Assembly: GCF_003351225.1 (NCBI RefSeq)
Contig: NZ_QQSY01000001.1
Location: forward strand, 1,400,824 to 1,464,823
Source: Dyella solisilvae
GTDB lineage: Bacteria; Pseudomonadota; Gammaproteobacteria; Xanthomonadales; Rhodanobacteraceae
DNA: 64,000 nt
Direction: 5' to 3'
The stretch's first letter is position 1; each line of letters opens with the position of its first letter. A program made the translations under genes and the position numbers. The notes beneath the pieces are model-generated. The model worked only from the letters and a program-made list of their open reading frames with translations, was not told where the DNA came from and made no database searches. Positions 1-8,499 of the stretch are shown here, piece after piece.

Positions 1-1
1 T

Positions 2-85
2 TTCTATACCTTCCAACGCCAGCACCGCGATCCCGCGCCAGAGGTGCGGTGGATCGGCATGCGGAAGCGGTTGGCCCTGTCTTGA
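2..85 (+). CDS. Possible 3' end of an upstream gene (partial)
   Basis: The second forward frame is open from the window edge to a TGA at 83-85 and encodes 27 residues rich in Arg, ending in RWIGMRKRLALS. Its composition is protein-like, and a GC-rich self-complementary sequence at 128-143 follows it. The piece is too short for any family assignment, and chance openness in GC-rich DNA is a real alternative. Confidence 0.25.
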   Translation, partial: FYTFQRQHRDPAPEVRWIGMRKRLALS

Positions 86-127
86 ATGTGGTGGAAGGCG
101 GCTCGGGGCGGCCCCCTCAAGGCGGAT

Positions 128-143
128 GGGGGGCTAGCCCCCC
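128..143. terminator. GC-rich palindrome, possible terminator
   Basis: GGGGGGCTAGCCCCCC is a perfect 16-base palindrome lying between the putative end of the upstream gene and sdaA. There is no clear T-run after it (only CTCGAAAA), so a terminator role is tentative. Confidence 0.35.
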
Positions 144-258
144 TCGAAAACCTTGCGATCCCATACGCCGCCGCACTGAACCGACGCTGCGGCGCGGCAA
201 GCATGCTGGATCAGCCTGCGTAAAATAGAGAGTCCCCCCGCCCACTCTGCGTGCTTCC

Positions 259-1641
259 ATGGCTGTCAGCGTTTTCGACCTCTTCAAGATCGGCATTGGC
301 CCGTCCTCTTCGCACACCGTGGGCCCGATGCGCGCCGCCGCGCGTTTTGCCGAGCGTTGGCTGGAAGAAAAGGGCGTGCTTGATCGCGTCGCGCGCGTGC
401 GCGCCGAACTGTACGGCTCGCTGGCGATGACCGGCCGCGGCCACGGCACCGACAAGGCGGTGCTGCTGGGCTTCGAAGGGTCGCATCCGGACACGGTTGA
501 CGCGGACCATATCCCCGAGACGCTTGCGCGCATCCGCTCCACCCATCGGCTGAACGTGCTGGGCAAGCACGAGATCGAATTCGACGAGAAGCGCGACCTG
601 GTGTTCAACAAGCGCCAGAAGCTGCCGTTCCACACCAACGGCATGCGCTTCACGGCGTATGACGCCGAAGGCCATGAGCTGGCCACGCGCGACTACTACT
701 CGGTCGGCGGCGGCTTCGTGGTCAACCAGGACGAGGCTGCCGAAGACCGCATCGTCGCCGACACCACCGAGCTGCCTTACGCCTTCTCCACCGGTGACCA
801 GATGCTGGACCTGTGCCACAAGCACAACCTCACCATCGCGCAGCTGATGATGGAGAACGAGAAGGTGTGGCGCAGTGAGGCGGAAACGCGCGCCGGCCTG
901 CTCACCATCTGGAAGGCCATGCAAGATTGCGTCAATCGCGGGCTGCGCTCGCCCGGCGTGCTGCCCGGCGGACTCAAGGTTGCGCGTCGCGCGCCACAGA
1001 TGGCCGAGGACCTGCGCTCCCAGCCCGAAGCCTCGCTCAAGGATCCGCTGACCATCCTCGACTGGGTGAACCTCTACGCGCTGGCGGTGAACGAAGAGAA
1101 CGCCGCCGGTGGCCGCGTGGTGACAGCGCCGACCAACGGCGCCGCAGGCATCGTGCCGGCCGTGCTGCACTACTACCACCGCTTCTGCCCGAAGTCGGAC
1201 GAGAGTGGCATCGTCGACTTCCTGCTCACCGCGGGCGCGATCGGCATCCTCTACAAGGAAAACGCCTCCATCTCCGGCGCCGAAGTCGGCTGCCAAGGCG
1301 AAGTCGGCGTGGCTTGCTCGATGGCTGCCGGTGGCCTCACCGCCGCGCTGGGCGGCAACGTGCTGCAGGTGGAGAACGCCGCCGAGATCGGCATGGAACA
1401 CAACCTCGGCCTCACCTGCGACCCGATCGGCGGCCTCGTGCAGATCCCCTGCATCGAACGCAACGCGATGGGCTCGGTGAAGGCGATCAACGCCAGCCGC
1501 ATGGCGCTCAAGAGCGACGGCAAGCACCGCGTGTCGCTCGACAAGGTGATCACCACCATGCGTGAAACCGGTCGCGACATGAAGGACAAGTACAAGGAAA
1601 CCTCGCGCGGCGGCCTCGCCGTCAACGTGATCGAGTGCTGA
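259..1641 (+). CDS. sdaA: L-serine ammonia-lyase (L-serine deaminase), single-chain
   Basis: 460-residue iron-sulfur L-serine dehydratase converting L-serine to pyruvate and ammonia in the cytoplasm. The N-terminal beta domain begins with the family signature [21 protein letters not shown] (residues 3-23). The C-terminal alpha domain carries the [14 protein letters not shown] region and the cysteines expected to ligate the 4Fe-4S cluster, seen in [17 protein letters not shown] and [20 protein letters not shown]. The length matches single-polypeptide gammaproteobacterial SdaA/SdaB (about 455). The ATG is the first in-frame start, with a -10-like TAAAAT at 221-226. It stands alone and is not in an operon. 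SdaA versus SdaB cannot be told from sequence, but the enzyme identity is secure. Confidence 0.95.
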   Translation: MAVSVFDLFKIGIGPSSSHTVGPMRAAARFAERWLEEKGVLDRVARVRAELYGSLAMTGRGHGTDKAVLLGFEGSHPDTVDADHIPETLARIRSTHRLNVLGKHEIEFDEKRDLVFNKRQKLPFHTNGMRFTAYDAEGHELATRDYYSVGGGFVVNQDEAAEDRIVADTTELPYAFSTGDQMLDLCHKHNLTIAQLMMENEKVWRSEAETRAGLLTIWKAMQDCVNRGLRSPGVLPGGLKVARRAPQMAEDLRSQPEASLKDPLTILDWVNLYALAVNEENAAGGRVVTAPTNGAAGIVPAVLHYYHRFCPKSDESGIVDFLLTAGAIGILYKENASISGAEVGCQGEVGVACSMAAGGLTAALGGNVLQVENAAEIGMEHNLGLTCDPIGGLVQIPCIERNAMGSVKAINASRMALKSDGKHRVSLDKVITTMRETGRDMKDKYKETSRGGLAVNVIEC

Positions 1642-1696
1642 GCTGCGCTGTTAAAGCGCTAGCCGCGGCCTTCACAGTTCCTCGCCCTGTCCCACC

Positions 1697-1843
1697 CGTC
1701 ACCCCAGCGAAAGCTGGGGTCCAGCGCCTCTGATTCTCAGACGCTAAAAGTCACTGGATGACTCGCTGCGCTCGCCCCTTCGGGGCCGCCCTGCGGGCGT
1801 TCTCCGCGCTTCGCGCTCCGTCCAGCTTTCGCTGGGATGACGA
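1697..1843 (+). repeat. Dispersed inverted-repeat element, copy A (about 147 bp)
   Basis: Begins CGTCACCCCAGCGAAAGCTG and ends CAGCTTTCGCTGGGATGACG, so its ends are inverted repeats. The interior contains CACTGGATGACTCGCTGCGC followed by a GC-rich palindromic stretch. Nearly the same sequence lies in the opposite orientation at 20841-20990. No ORF is carried, so it behaves like a non-autonomous repeat (REP or MITE type) placed between sdaA and the Sel1 gene. Confidence 0.75.
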
Positions 1844-1870
1844 GCTAAAGGGCGCTGAACATCACGCCCC

Positions 1871-2872
1871 TCACGTCCCCGACGGCGTCGCCACCTTCGC
1901 CGCGTCGGCATCCACGCGCGCCTTCAATGCGGTCAGTTGCGTCGTGCTCAGCTTTGCCGCCGCCTTTGCCAGATAGTCGCCCGCTGTCTTGAGTTGCTGC
2001 TGGCTGTCCATGCGCTGCGCGAGCGAAATCTGGTACCAGCCTTCGGCCGGGTTTTCCGCCACGCCCGAGCCGGTCACGTAGGCCACGCCCATCGCGTAGT
2101 GCCCCAGCATGTCGTTGCTGGCGATGGCCTTGCGCGCCAGCGTCACGCCGCGCGCCGCGTCGACCGGCACGCCGTCCTTGCCGGTGATCAGGAAATACGC
2201 GAGGGTCCCGGCCGCGCGGGCGCTGCCACCATCCACCGCCGCCTGCAGCCAGCGCACCGCGGCCGCCGGATCCTGCCGCCCGAACATGCCCGACACATAG
2301 AACTGTCCGAGCGAGAGCTGGGCATCGGGATCGCCCTTCTGGGCCGCCTTGAGCAGCCACTGCTCACCGGCCGCAATGTCCTTGGGCAAGCCCATCTCGC
2401 CCGACAGATGCGCCATCGCCACCAGCTCCATGCCCTTGGGCGCGCCCTTGTCCGCGGCCTCCTGCGCCCACTTCAAAGCCTCCGGCGCACTGCCCGTGGC
2501 CAGCAGCGCCACCGCCAGCACGGCCATGTGGTCGGGGTTGTGATCGAGGGTGACGCTCTTGCGCATCCATTCGATGGCGTTGGGCACGTCGCGCGCCATG
2601 CCCGCGCCGGCCATGTAGGCGCTGCCCAACAGCCAGGCGCCCTCGGCACTCCCTTGCACGGCGGCCTTGCGGTACCACTCGACGCCCGCGGTCTTGTTCT
2701 CCGGCTTGGCGTCGCCTTGCAGTGCGCGACCGAGCGTGACCTGGGCCTGGGCGTCGCCCGCCTCCGCTCGTCGCTGCAGGTCGGCGCGCTGGGCATCCTG
2801 CGGAGCGAACGCCTGCGCCGCCATGATGAAGAGGGACAGAGCAAAGGCCAGCAGCTGGGCGGCACGGACCAT
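1871..2872 (-). CDS. Secreted Sel1-like repeat protein
   Basis: Protein of 333 residues made of Sel1/TPR-like repeats, recognisable by recurring units such as GDAQAQVTLGRAL, GSAEGAWLLGSAYMAG, GDPDAQLSLGQFYVSG and GSARAAGTLAYFLITG. A hydrophobic N-terminus (LLAFALSLFIMAAQAFA) with an Ala-x-Ala end predicts a signal peptide and periplasmic location. Such solenoids usually mediate protein-protein contact; no enzymatic motif is visible. The ATG at 2872 was preferred over the GTG at 2881 because AGAGG lies about 10 bases upstream of the ATG. It ends just beside the repeat element at 1697-1843. Specific role unknown. Confidence 0.8.
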   Translation of the reverse strand: MVRAAQLLAFALSLFIMAAQAFAPQDAQRADLQRRAEAGDAQAQVTLGRALQGDAKPENKTAGVEWYRKAAVQGSAEGAWLLGSAYMAGAGMARDVPNAIEWMRKSVTLDHNPDHMAVLAVALLATGSAPEALKWAQEAADKGAPKGMELVAMAHLSGEMGLPKDIAAGEQWLLKAAQKGDPDAQLSLGQFYVSGMFGRQDPAAAVRWLQAAVDGGSARAAGTLAYFLITGKDGVPVDAARGVTLARKAIASNDMLGHYAMGVAYVTGSGVAENPAEGWYQISLAQRMDSQQQLKTAGDYLAKAAAKLSTTQLTALKARVDADAAKVATPSGT

Positions 2873-3099
2873 GGCACGCACACCTCTCCCGGGGAACCTC
2901 GATACTAGCGCCGCCGCCCGGCGCAGCCAATTTGGGCGACGTGATGGACCGTTTCCGTCATCGATTCAAGCACCTGCATGCTGCGCCGCGCCATGCCTCG
3001 TGGCCCCGACAGGCTGACAGCACGGTGAACGGTCTGTCATCATCCGCCCCTTGTGTCGCCCAGGGAGGCGGCTTTCGATCCAACGACCTGGGGACCCGC

Positions 3100-4716
3100 A
3101 TGTCTCAATCTCCCATCCGCCGCGATGTCGGCCCGTTCGCCCTCATGCTTACCGGCCTGGGCTCGATCATCGGCTCCGGCTGGCTGTTCGGTGCATGGCG
3201 CGCGGCCGGCCTGGCGGGTCCCGGCGCCGTCTGGGCCTGGGTGCTGGGCGCCGCGATCATCATGACGATCGCGATCACCTACGCCGAGCTCGGCGCGATG
3301 TTCCCCGAGTCGGGCGGCATGGTGCGCTACAGCCACTATTCGCACGGCTCGCTGGTGGGCTTCATCGGCGCGTGGGCTAACTGGATCGCGATCGTCTCGG
3401 TGATCCCGGTGGAGGCCGAGGCCTCGGTGCAGTACATGGCTTCATGGCCGTGGCAGTGGGCGCAGGACATGTACATGCACCTGCCCGACGGCCATGGCGA
3501 ACTGACCCCGCCGGGACTGGCCATCGCCGCCGTGCTGGTGCTGATCTACTTCCTGCTCAACTTCTGGAGCGTGAAGCTGTTCGCCCGCTCCAATACCACC
3601 ATCACCATCTTCAAGCTGGTGGTGCCGGCCGCGACCGGCCTGGCGCTGATCGCCAGTGGTTTCCACAGCGGCAACTTCGCGGTGGGCGTGCACGGCGATG
3701 CGCACGCGATCGATTTCGCCGCCGTGCTCACCGCCGTGGCCACCGCCGGCATCGTCTTCAGCTTCAACGGCTTCCAGAGCCCGGTGAACCTGGCCGGCGA
3801 AGCGCACAACCCAGGCAAGAGCATCCCGTTCGCGGTGATCGGCTCGATCGTGCTGGCCACCATCGTCTACGTGATCCTGCAGGTGGCGTACCTCGGTTCG
3901 GTGCCGCCGGACATGCTGGCCAAGGCCGGCTGGCATGGCATCGATTTCCGCTCGCCGTTCGCCGAGCTGGCCATCATCGTCAACCTGCACTGGCTGGCGA
4001 TGCTGCTGTACGTGGATGCGTTCATCAGCCCCAGCGGCACCGGCATGACCTATACCGCCACCACCGCCCGCATGATCTACGGCATGGAGCGCAACGGCAC
4101 CATGCCGAAGTTCCTGGGCCGCGTGCATCCGAAGTGGGGCGTGCCGCGCGCGGCCATGTGGTTCAACCTCGCCGTGTCCTACCTGTTCCTGTTCAAGTTC
4201 CGCGGCTGGGGCACGCTGGCGGCGGTGATCTCGGTGGCGACGATCATTTCCTACCTCACCGGCCCGGTGAGCGCGATGACGCTGCGTCGCACTGCGCCCA
4301 GCCTGCACCGCCCGCTGCGCATCGTGGGCCTGCCGGTGCTGGCCGGCGTCGCCTTCATCATGGCCACCGAGCTGCTGTATTGGGCGCGCTGGCCGCTCAC
4401 CGGCGAGATCATCCTGCTGATGGTCGTCGCGCTGCCGGTGTATTTCTACTTCCAGTTCAAGGCCGGCTGGCACGATTTCGCCCGCCAGCTCAAGGGCGCC
4501 TGGTGGCTGATCCTCTACCTGCCCACGCTGGCCCTGGTGTCCTGGCTGGGCAGCACGGATTTCGGCGGCCTGGGTTATCTGTCCTACGGTTCGGACCTGG
4601 CCGTGGTCGCCGCGGTCGGCCTGGTGTTCTACGTGTGGGGCGTCAAGTCAGGTTGGCGCACACCATCGGTGGAGCAGGCCGAGGCGGAGGCGCTGGCGAA
4701 TCCGCCGCACCACTGA
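3100..4716 (+). CDS. APC-superfamily amino acid permease
   Basis: 538-residue polytopic membrane protein with about 12-14 hydrophobic segments. The opening helix carries the APC substrate-binding signature GLGSIIGSGWLFG (about residues 15-27), and FSFNGFQSPVNLAGEAHNPGKSIP is the conserved stretch around TM6. It resembles the amino acid/polyamine permeases of the YhdG/AguD type, a little longer than the usual 450-500. The frame is open upstream to 2932, but MSQSPIRRDVGPF at 3100 is preceded by GGGGA and begins directly before the first conserved helix, so this start was chosen. Substrate cannot be read from sequence. It is monocistronic and closed by the terminator at 4741-4776. Confidence 0.85.
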   Translation: MSQSPIRRDVGPFALMLTGLGSIIGSGWLFGAWRAAGLAGPGAVWAWVLGAAIIMTIAITYAELGAMFPESGGMVRYSHYSHGSLVGFIGAWANWIAIVSVIPVEAEASVQYMASWPWQWAQDMYMHLPDGHGELTPPGLAIAAVLVLIYFLLNFWSVKLFARSNTTITIFKLVVPAATGLALIASGFHSGNFAVGVHGDAHAIDFAAVLTAVATAGIVFSFNGFQSPVNLAGEAHNPGKSIPFAVIGSIVLATIVYVILQVAYLGSVPPDMLAKAGWHGIDFRSPFAELAIIVNLHWLAMLLYVDAFISPSGTGMTYTATTARMIYGMERNGTMPKFLGRVHPKWGVPRAAMWFNLAVSYLFLFKFRGWGTLAAVISVATIISYLTGPVSAMTLRRTAPSLHRPLRIVGLPVLAGVAFIMATELLYWARWPLTGEIILLMVVALPVYFYFQFKAGWHDFARQLKGAWWLILYLPTLALVSWLGSTDFGGLGYLSYGSDLAVVAAVGLVFYVWGVKSGWRTPSVEQAEAEALANPPHH

Positions 4717-4740
4717 TCAACGCACTTCAAGCTTGCATGA

Positions 4741-4776
4741 AAAAACGCGCGGTGATGAGCCGCGCGTTTTTCTTTT
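4741..4776. terminator. Bidirectional rho-independent terminator
   Basis: A 12-bp stem (AAAAACGCGCGG at 4742-4753 paired with CCGCGCGTTTTT at 4761-4772) with a 7-base loop is flanked by A-rich and T-rich tracts on the two sides. It serves the convergent permease (plus) and hom (minus) genes. Confidence 0.9.
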
Positions 4777-4815
4777 GAGCGAGCCGCACCACGGGCGCGC
4801 CAACCCCATAGGAGA

Positions 4816-5895
4816 TCAGCCCAGCGCCAGCACGTCTCCGAGCAACGCCTGCGCCGTCACCTCCGGCCCTGCCCCAGGACCCTGGATCACCAGCGGCTGG
4901 GTGTTGTAACGGGTGGTGCTGAGCGCGAACTGGTTGTCGGTGCCATACAGCCGCGTGGCCGGATGATCCGCCGGCACCTCGACCAGGCCCACGCGGGCGC
5001 GGCCGCGCTGGTTGAGGCGGGCCAGAAAGCGCAGCGAACCACCGCGCGCCTTCGCCTCGGCGTGCCGGGCGGCCAGCGGCTCGTCGAGCTCCTCGAGCCG
5101 TGCGAGGAAGGTTTCCACGTCCACGCCACGCAGGCTTTCCGGCACGAGGCTTTCCACCTCCACTTCGTCGGGACGCAGGGCAAATCCGGCGCAACGCGCG
5201 AGGATCAGCAGCTTGCGCGCCACGTCCTCGCCCGAAAGGTCGCAACGCGGATCCGGCTCGGTGTAGCCAAGCTCGCGCGCACGGCGCAGCAGCGCGGAGA
5301 ACGGCTGGCTGCCGTCGTACTGGTTAAACAGGTAAGACAGCGAACCGGAGAACACGCCCTCCAGCGTGAGCAGCGCGTCGCCGCAACCGCGCAGCCGGCG
5401 CAGCGTGGAGATCACCGGCAGGCCCGCGCCCACCGTTGCCGAATCACCATAGCGGCCGCCCTGCGCCAGCGCCGCCTGCAAGGCGCGCCAGCCCGGGAGA
5501 TCACCGCCGGCCAGCGACTTGTTGGCCGTCACCACGTGGTAGCCGCGGGCCAGCCACTCCGCGTGCCGCGAGGCCAGCGTGCCGCAGGCGGTCGCGTCAA
5601 TGATCACCTTGACCGGCGCATCGTTGGCGTCGAGCGCGTGCAACAGCTCCGCGTCATTGCGCGGATCGCCGAGATTCTTGAGCTTCTCGCGCAATGCGCG
5701 GTCGGCCAGGTGCTCGGCGCGGATCTGCTGGCGTCGCGAGTTGGCGGCGCCGACCAGGCGGATCGAGGCCGCGGCCTGCGTGTTGAGCAACTTCAGGAAG
5801 GCGCCACCGACCACGCCGGTGCCCAGCAGCACCGCGGCAATCGGGGAGGCCACCTGCGCCTTGCCCGGAACTTCCGTGGCCAGCACCGCGCTCAT
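4816..5895 (-). CDS. hom: Homoserine dehydrogenase (monofunctional)
   Basis: 359-residue NAD(P)-dependent oxidoreductase reducing aspartate semialdehyde to homoserine. The Rossmann signature AAVLLGTGVVGGAFLKLL lies near residues 20-37, and the catalytic-domain segment GDSATVGAGLPVISTLRRL is typical of the family. FSGSLSYLFNQYDG matches the conserved core seen in the C-terminal half of ThrA/MetL. There is no aspartokinase or ACT domain. It overlaps the end of metB by four bases (ATGA), making it the third gene of a metX-metB-hom operon that supplies homoserine for methionine. Control would come from the metX leader (SAM-I riboswitch and met boxes). Confidence 0.93.
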   Translation of the reverse strand: MSAVLATEVPGKAQVASPIAAVLLGTGVVGGAFLKLLNTQAAASIRLVGAANSRRQQIRAEHLADRALREKLKNLGDPRNDAELLHALDANDAPVKVIIDATACGTLASRHAEWLARGYHVVTANKSLAGGDLPGWRALQAALAQGGRYGDSATVGAGLPVISTLRRLRGCGDALLTLEGVFSGSLSYLFNQYDGSQPFSALLRRARELGYTEPDPRCDLSGEDVARKLLILARCAGFALRPDEVEVESLVPESLRGVDVETFLARLEELDEPLAARHAEAKARGGSLRFLARLNQRGRARVGLVEVPADHPATRLYGTDNQFALSTTRYNTQPLVIQGPGAGPEVTAQALLGDVLALG

Positions 5896-7082
5896 GCGCT
5901 CACCCGGCGTTTGGCGACCGACACGGCCTCGGCGCGCTCTAGCGCGGCGTCGAGGTCGCGCAGCAGGTCGTCGCCATCCTCGATGCCCACCGACAGGCGC
6001 AGCAGGCTATCAGCGATGCCGGCGGCGCGACGTGCTTCCGGCGCCATCGCGGCATGCGTCATGGAGGCCGGGTGCGCCACCAGGCTTTCCACGCCGCCGA
6101 GCGATTCGGCCAGCGAGAAGTAACGCAGGCCGTCCGCGAACGCCTCGATATGCGACACCTCGCCCTGCAGCTCGAAGCTCAGCATGGCGCCGAAGCCAAG
6201 CTGCTGGCGCGCCGCCAGCGCGTGGCCCGGATGGCTCTCCAGACCGGGGTAGTAGACCTTGCGCACGGCGGCATGGCCGTCCAGGCGCTCGGCGATGCGC
6301 ACTGCGTTTTCCTGGTGCTGGCGCAGGCGCACGCTGAGCGTGCGCAGGCCGCGCAGGGTGAGGAAGCTGTCGAACGGCGCGCCGGTGAGGCCGTTGCAGT
6401 TGCCCCACCATTTCAGCTGGTCGGCCACCGCCTGGTCACGCGCCACCACGGCGCCGCCCACCACGTCGCTGTGGCCGTTGATGTACTTGGTGGTCGAATG
6501 CACCACCACGTCGGCGCCCAGCGTCAGCGGCTGTTGCAGCGCGGGCGAGAGGAAGGTGTTGTCCACCACCAGCAGCGCGCCGGCGGCGTGCGCGGCCTGC
6601 GCCACGTGACGGATGTCGGTGATGCGCAGCAGCGGATTGGAAGGCGTTTCCACCCACACCAGCGACGGCTTGAGCGCCAGGCCTTCGGCGAGCGCGTGGC
6701 TGTTGGTGAGATCGACGAAGCGCACCTGGAAGCGACCCTTCTTCGCCCACGCATCAAGCAGACGCCAGGTGCCGCCATAGCAGTCGTGCGCCGCGAGCAC
6801 CAGCGAACCCGCCGGCACCAGCTCCAGCGCCAGCGCCACCGCCGCCATGCCGCTCGCCGTCACCACCGCGCCGGCGCCCTGCTCCAGTTCCGCCAGCGCC
6901 TCGCCCAGCAGATCGCGGGTGGGATTGCCGCTGCGCGAGTAGTCGTAGGGGCGCTTGCCACCCAGGCCTTCGAACGCGTAGTTGGTCGACAGGTGCAGGG
7001 GCGGCACCACCGCGCCATGCTGGGTGTCCGATTCGATGCCGGCGCGCACGGCGCGGGTGCTGGGGGCGGGGGTGTCGCTCAT
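5892..7082 (-). CDS. metB: Cystathionine gamma-synthase / O-acylhomoserine sulfhydrylase family
   Basis: 396-residue PLP enzyme of the Cys/Met metabolism family. The PLP lysine is in VVHSTTKYINGHSDVVGG, and the N-terminal GAVVPPLHLSTNYAF and DYSRSGNPTRDLL motifs (Arg and Tyr that bind PLP phosphate of the partner subunit) are present. VWVETPSNPLLRITDI is the cofactor ring-binding stretch. It condenses O-acylhomoserine with cysteine to cystathionine, or with sulfide. Position between metX and hom supports a biosynthetic role rather than gamma-lyase. In Xanthomonas a metB neighbour marks one edge of the LPS locus; here the right-hand neighbour genes differ. Confidence 0.92.
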   Translation of the reverse strand: MSDTPAPSTRAVRAGIESDTQHGAVVPPLHLSTNYAFEGLGGKRPYDYSRSGNPTRDLLGEALAELEQGAGAVVTASGMAAVALALELVPAGSLVLAAHDCYGGTWRLLDAWAKKGRFQVRFVDLTNSHALAEGLALKPSLVWVETPSNPLLRITDIRHVAQAAHAAGALLVVDNTFLSPALQQPLTLGADVVVHSTTKYINGHSDVVGGAVVARDQAVADQLKWWGNCNGLTGAPFDSFLTLRGLRTLSVRLRQHQENAVRIAERLDGHAAVRKVYYPGLESHPGHALAARQQLGFGAMLSFELQGEVSHIEAFADGLRYFSLAESLGGVESLVAHPASMTHAAMAPEARRAAGIADSLLRLSVGIEDGDDLLRDLDAALERAEAVSVAKRRVSA

Positions 7083-7118
7083 GGTGGATCTCCGTGCGTA
7101 TCGCTTTTTGGTATCGGG

Positions 7119-8147
7119 TCAACAACCGGCCAGGGCATCGCGCAGCAGCGGCGCGAGGCGGTCGGTTTCCTTCAGGAAGGCGTCGTGGCCGTACGGCGAC
7201 TCGACCACTTCCAGCGTGGCCGGGCCGTACAGGCGGCGCTGCAGCTCGCACAGGTCCGCCAGCGGCACCAGGCGATCGGACGGGAAGCCGATCAGGGTGG
7301 CCGGCGCGGCGACCTGTTCGGGCGTCACGTCATGCAGGTCGATCGATTCGGACAGCGCCAGGAAGCGCTCCACGTCGAAGCGTTCGACGAAGCGGCGGCC
7401 GGCGTGCTCGAGATAGTCCTCGACCGGGAAGTGGAAGCGGCCGTCGCGGAACTCGGGGGCCGCGTTGAAGCGGCGTGCGAACTCCTCGCTGCCGCGATAA
7501 GTGGTCATGGCCAGCTGGCGGGCCAGCGCCAGCGCCTGCTCGGGCTGGCCGCAATCCAGGCCCAGCCGCACGATGCCGCGCTGCACCGAGCGCTGCGCCG
7601 TGGCCAGCGGGTGCGGGCGATGCGCGCCGGCCAGCAGCACCAGGCGACCCAGCGCATAGGGATGGCGTGCGGCGAAGGCCAGCGCGGCCATGGCGCCGTA
7701 GGAGGAACCGATGAAGGCATGCACGCGGCCGATGCCCAGCGCCTCGACCAGGGCGGCCAGCGCGTCGGCCTGGTCCTCGCTGGACACGGCCTGCACGCCG
7801 CCGAGGTCGGCCGGGGTGATCCAGTCGATGGACAGCACGCGGTAACGATCGAGGTCCACCGGAAGACCGGCGCCCACCTGGGCCTGCCACCAGCCGGCTT
7901 CGGTTTCGCCATCCAGCGCCACCACGTCGCGGCTGGCCGAGATGCCGCCCTGCACGATCACCGTGGGGGCATCCGGAGCGCCGCACCACAGGTAGCGCAC
8001 GTCCACCTCGCACGGCGCGCTGCCGTACTTGGGAGAAATCGTGACGCGGCGGGCGCTGCGCTGGGTGGTGAGGTCCGGCCGCATGGCGCCGGCTGCCGCG
8101 ACGAGGGCGGACACAGCGGGCGGGACGGGTTGCGGCTGGCTGGACAT
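7119..8147 (-). CDS. metX: Homoserine O-acyltransferase (MetX-type alpha/beta hydrolase)
   Basis: 342-residue acyltransferase that activates homoserine with an acetyl or succinyl group, the first committed step of methionine synthesis. The nucleophile elbow reads GSSYGAMAALAFA, the acid is in GFPSDRLVPLADL and the histidine in SPYGHDAFL, giving the Ser-Asp-His triad. WITPADLGG and VVVESPYG-like blocks fit the MetX fold; acyl specificity cannot be decided by eye. The ATG at 8147 was chosen because the long upstream open frame runs through the riboswitch; GGAGAAGAG lies just before the ATG. First gene of metX-metB-hom, 36 bases before metB. Confidence 0.92.
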   Translation of the reverse strand: MSSQPQPVPPAVSALVAAAGAMRPDLTTQRSARRVTISPKYGSAPCEVDVRYLWCGAPDAPTVIVQGGISASRDVVALDGETEAGWWQAQVGAGLPVDLDRYRVLSIDWITPADLGGVQAVSSEDQADALAALVEALGIGRVHAFIGSSYGAMAALAFAARHPYALGRLVLLAGAHRPHPLATAQRSVQRGIVRLGLDCGQPEQALALARQLAMTTYRGSEEFARRFNAAPEFRDGRFHFPVEDYLEHAGRRFVERFDVERFLALSESIDLHDVTPEQVAAPATLIGFPSDRLVPLADLCELQRRLYGPATLEVVESPYGHDAFLKETDRLAPLLRDALAGC

Positions 8148-8156
8148 CTCACTCTT

Positions 8157-8186
8157 CTCCGGTCGGCATCGACCTGCGGACCGGAG
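8157..8186 (-). promoter_or_regulatory. RBS-sequestering hairpin of the metX leader
   Basis: On the minus strand CTCCGGTC (8186-8179) pairs perfectly with GACCGGAG (8164-8157). The right arm contains the GGAG Shine-Dalgarno of metX, which begins 10 bases further on. It lies between the SAM-I aptamer and the start codon, the position expected for a translational expression platform. The alternative pairing that would open it was not resolved by eye. Confidence 0.65.
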
Positions 8187-8234
8187 AGGAGAGCGGGCGC
8201 ACGGCCAGCGGACGCGCGGCGGTGCGGATCTGCC

Positions 8235-8348
8235 CTCATCTCGCGGCTGGCGCCCGAGGGCCCCGCCGCAGGAATTGGCACCGTTGCGGAACTGCTCCGC
8301 AGGTTGCCCCGGCTTCAAAGGGCCTGTCCCTCAGCCGGTCTCGATGAG
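8235..8348 (-). ncRNA. SAM-I (S-box) riboswitch aptamer
   Basis: Read on the minus strand, the leader has P1 arms CTCATC (8348-8343) and GATGAG (8240-8235) enclosing the S-box core in the right order: AGGGACAGGCCC with TGAAGCC (kink-turn and P2 region), GGGGCAACC, then GGTGCCAATTCC, and finally the GAGATGAG 3' closing strand. These are the consensus blocks of the SAM-I aptamer. It stands in the 5' UTR of metX, starting close to the predicted transcription start, and no long T-run follows, so control of translation rather than termination is inferred. SAM binding is expected to lower expression of metX-metB-hom. Confidence 0.93.
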
Positions 8349-8357
8349 TAGTGGAGA

Positions 8358-8386
8358 AATCTATCCGCAGCCTTCCTTGCTGTCAA
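8358..8386 (-). promoter_or_regulatory. Sigma-70 promoter of metX-metB-hom
   Basis: On the minus strand a perfect -35 TTGACA (8386-8381) is separated by 17 bases from the -10 TAGATT (8363-8358). The predicted start, near 8351, falls immediately before the SAM-I aptamer. Confidence 0.8.
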
Positions 8387-8387
8387 T

Positions 8388-8403
8388 AGACGTCTAAACG
8401 TCT
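8388..8403. promoter_or_regulatory. Two tandem MetJ met boxes
   Basis: AGACGTCT (8388-8395) is exactly the consensus 8-bp met box of the Escherichia coli MetJ repressor, and it is directly abutted by AAACGTCT (8396-8403), one mismatch away. Tandem 8-mers without spacing are the known minimal MetJ operator. The pair ends two bases from the -35 hexamer of the metX promoter. A metJ gene is present in this window at 42770-43345. Confidence 0.75.
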
Positions 8404-8454
8404 ATGCACCTTCACTTCCCTTGCCATACCCATGGATTTCATGCGAAAGGGCCA

Positions 8455-8494
8455 TAAAAGGTTGCGCCCGCAACCAAGTGGCGCGGGCGCAACC
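8455..8494 (-). terminator. Rho-independent terminator
   Basis: Perfect 12-bp stem GGTTGCGCCCGC (8460-8471) with GCGGGCGCAACC (8483-8494). On the minus strand it is followed by CTTTTATGG, so it ends the secreted-protein gene at 8500-9291. Confidence 0.8.
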
Positions 8495-8499
8495 TGCCG

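Noticed and set aside
8148-8318. Upstream in-frame extension of metX by 57 codons
   Set aside because: It runs through the riboswitch and the RBS hairpin, is Arg/Pro-rich, and the ATG at 8147 has its own Shine-Dalgarno.
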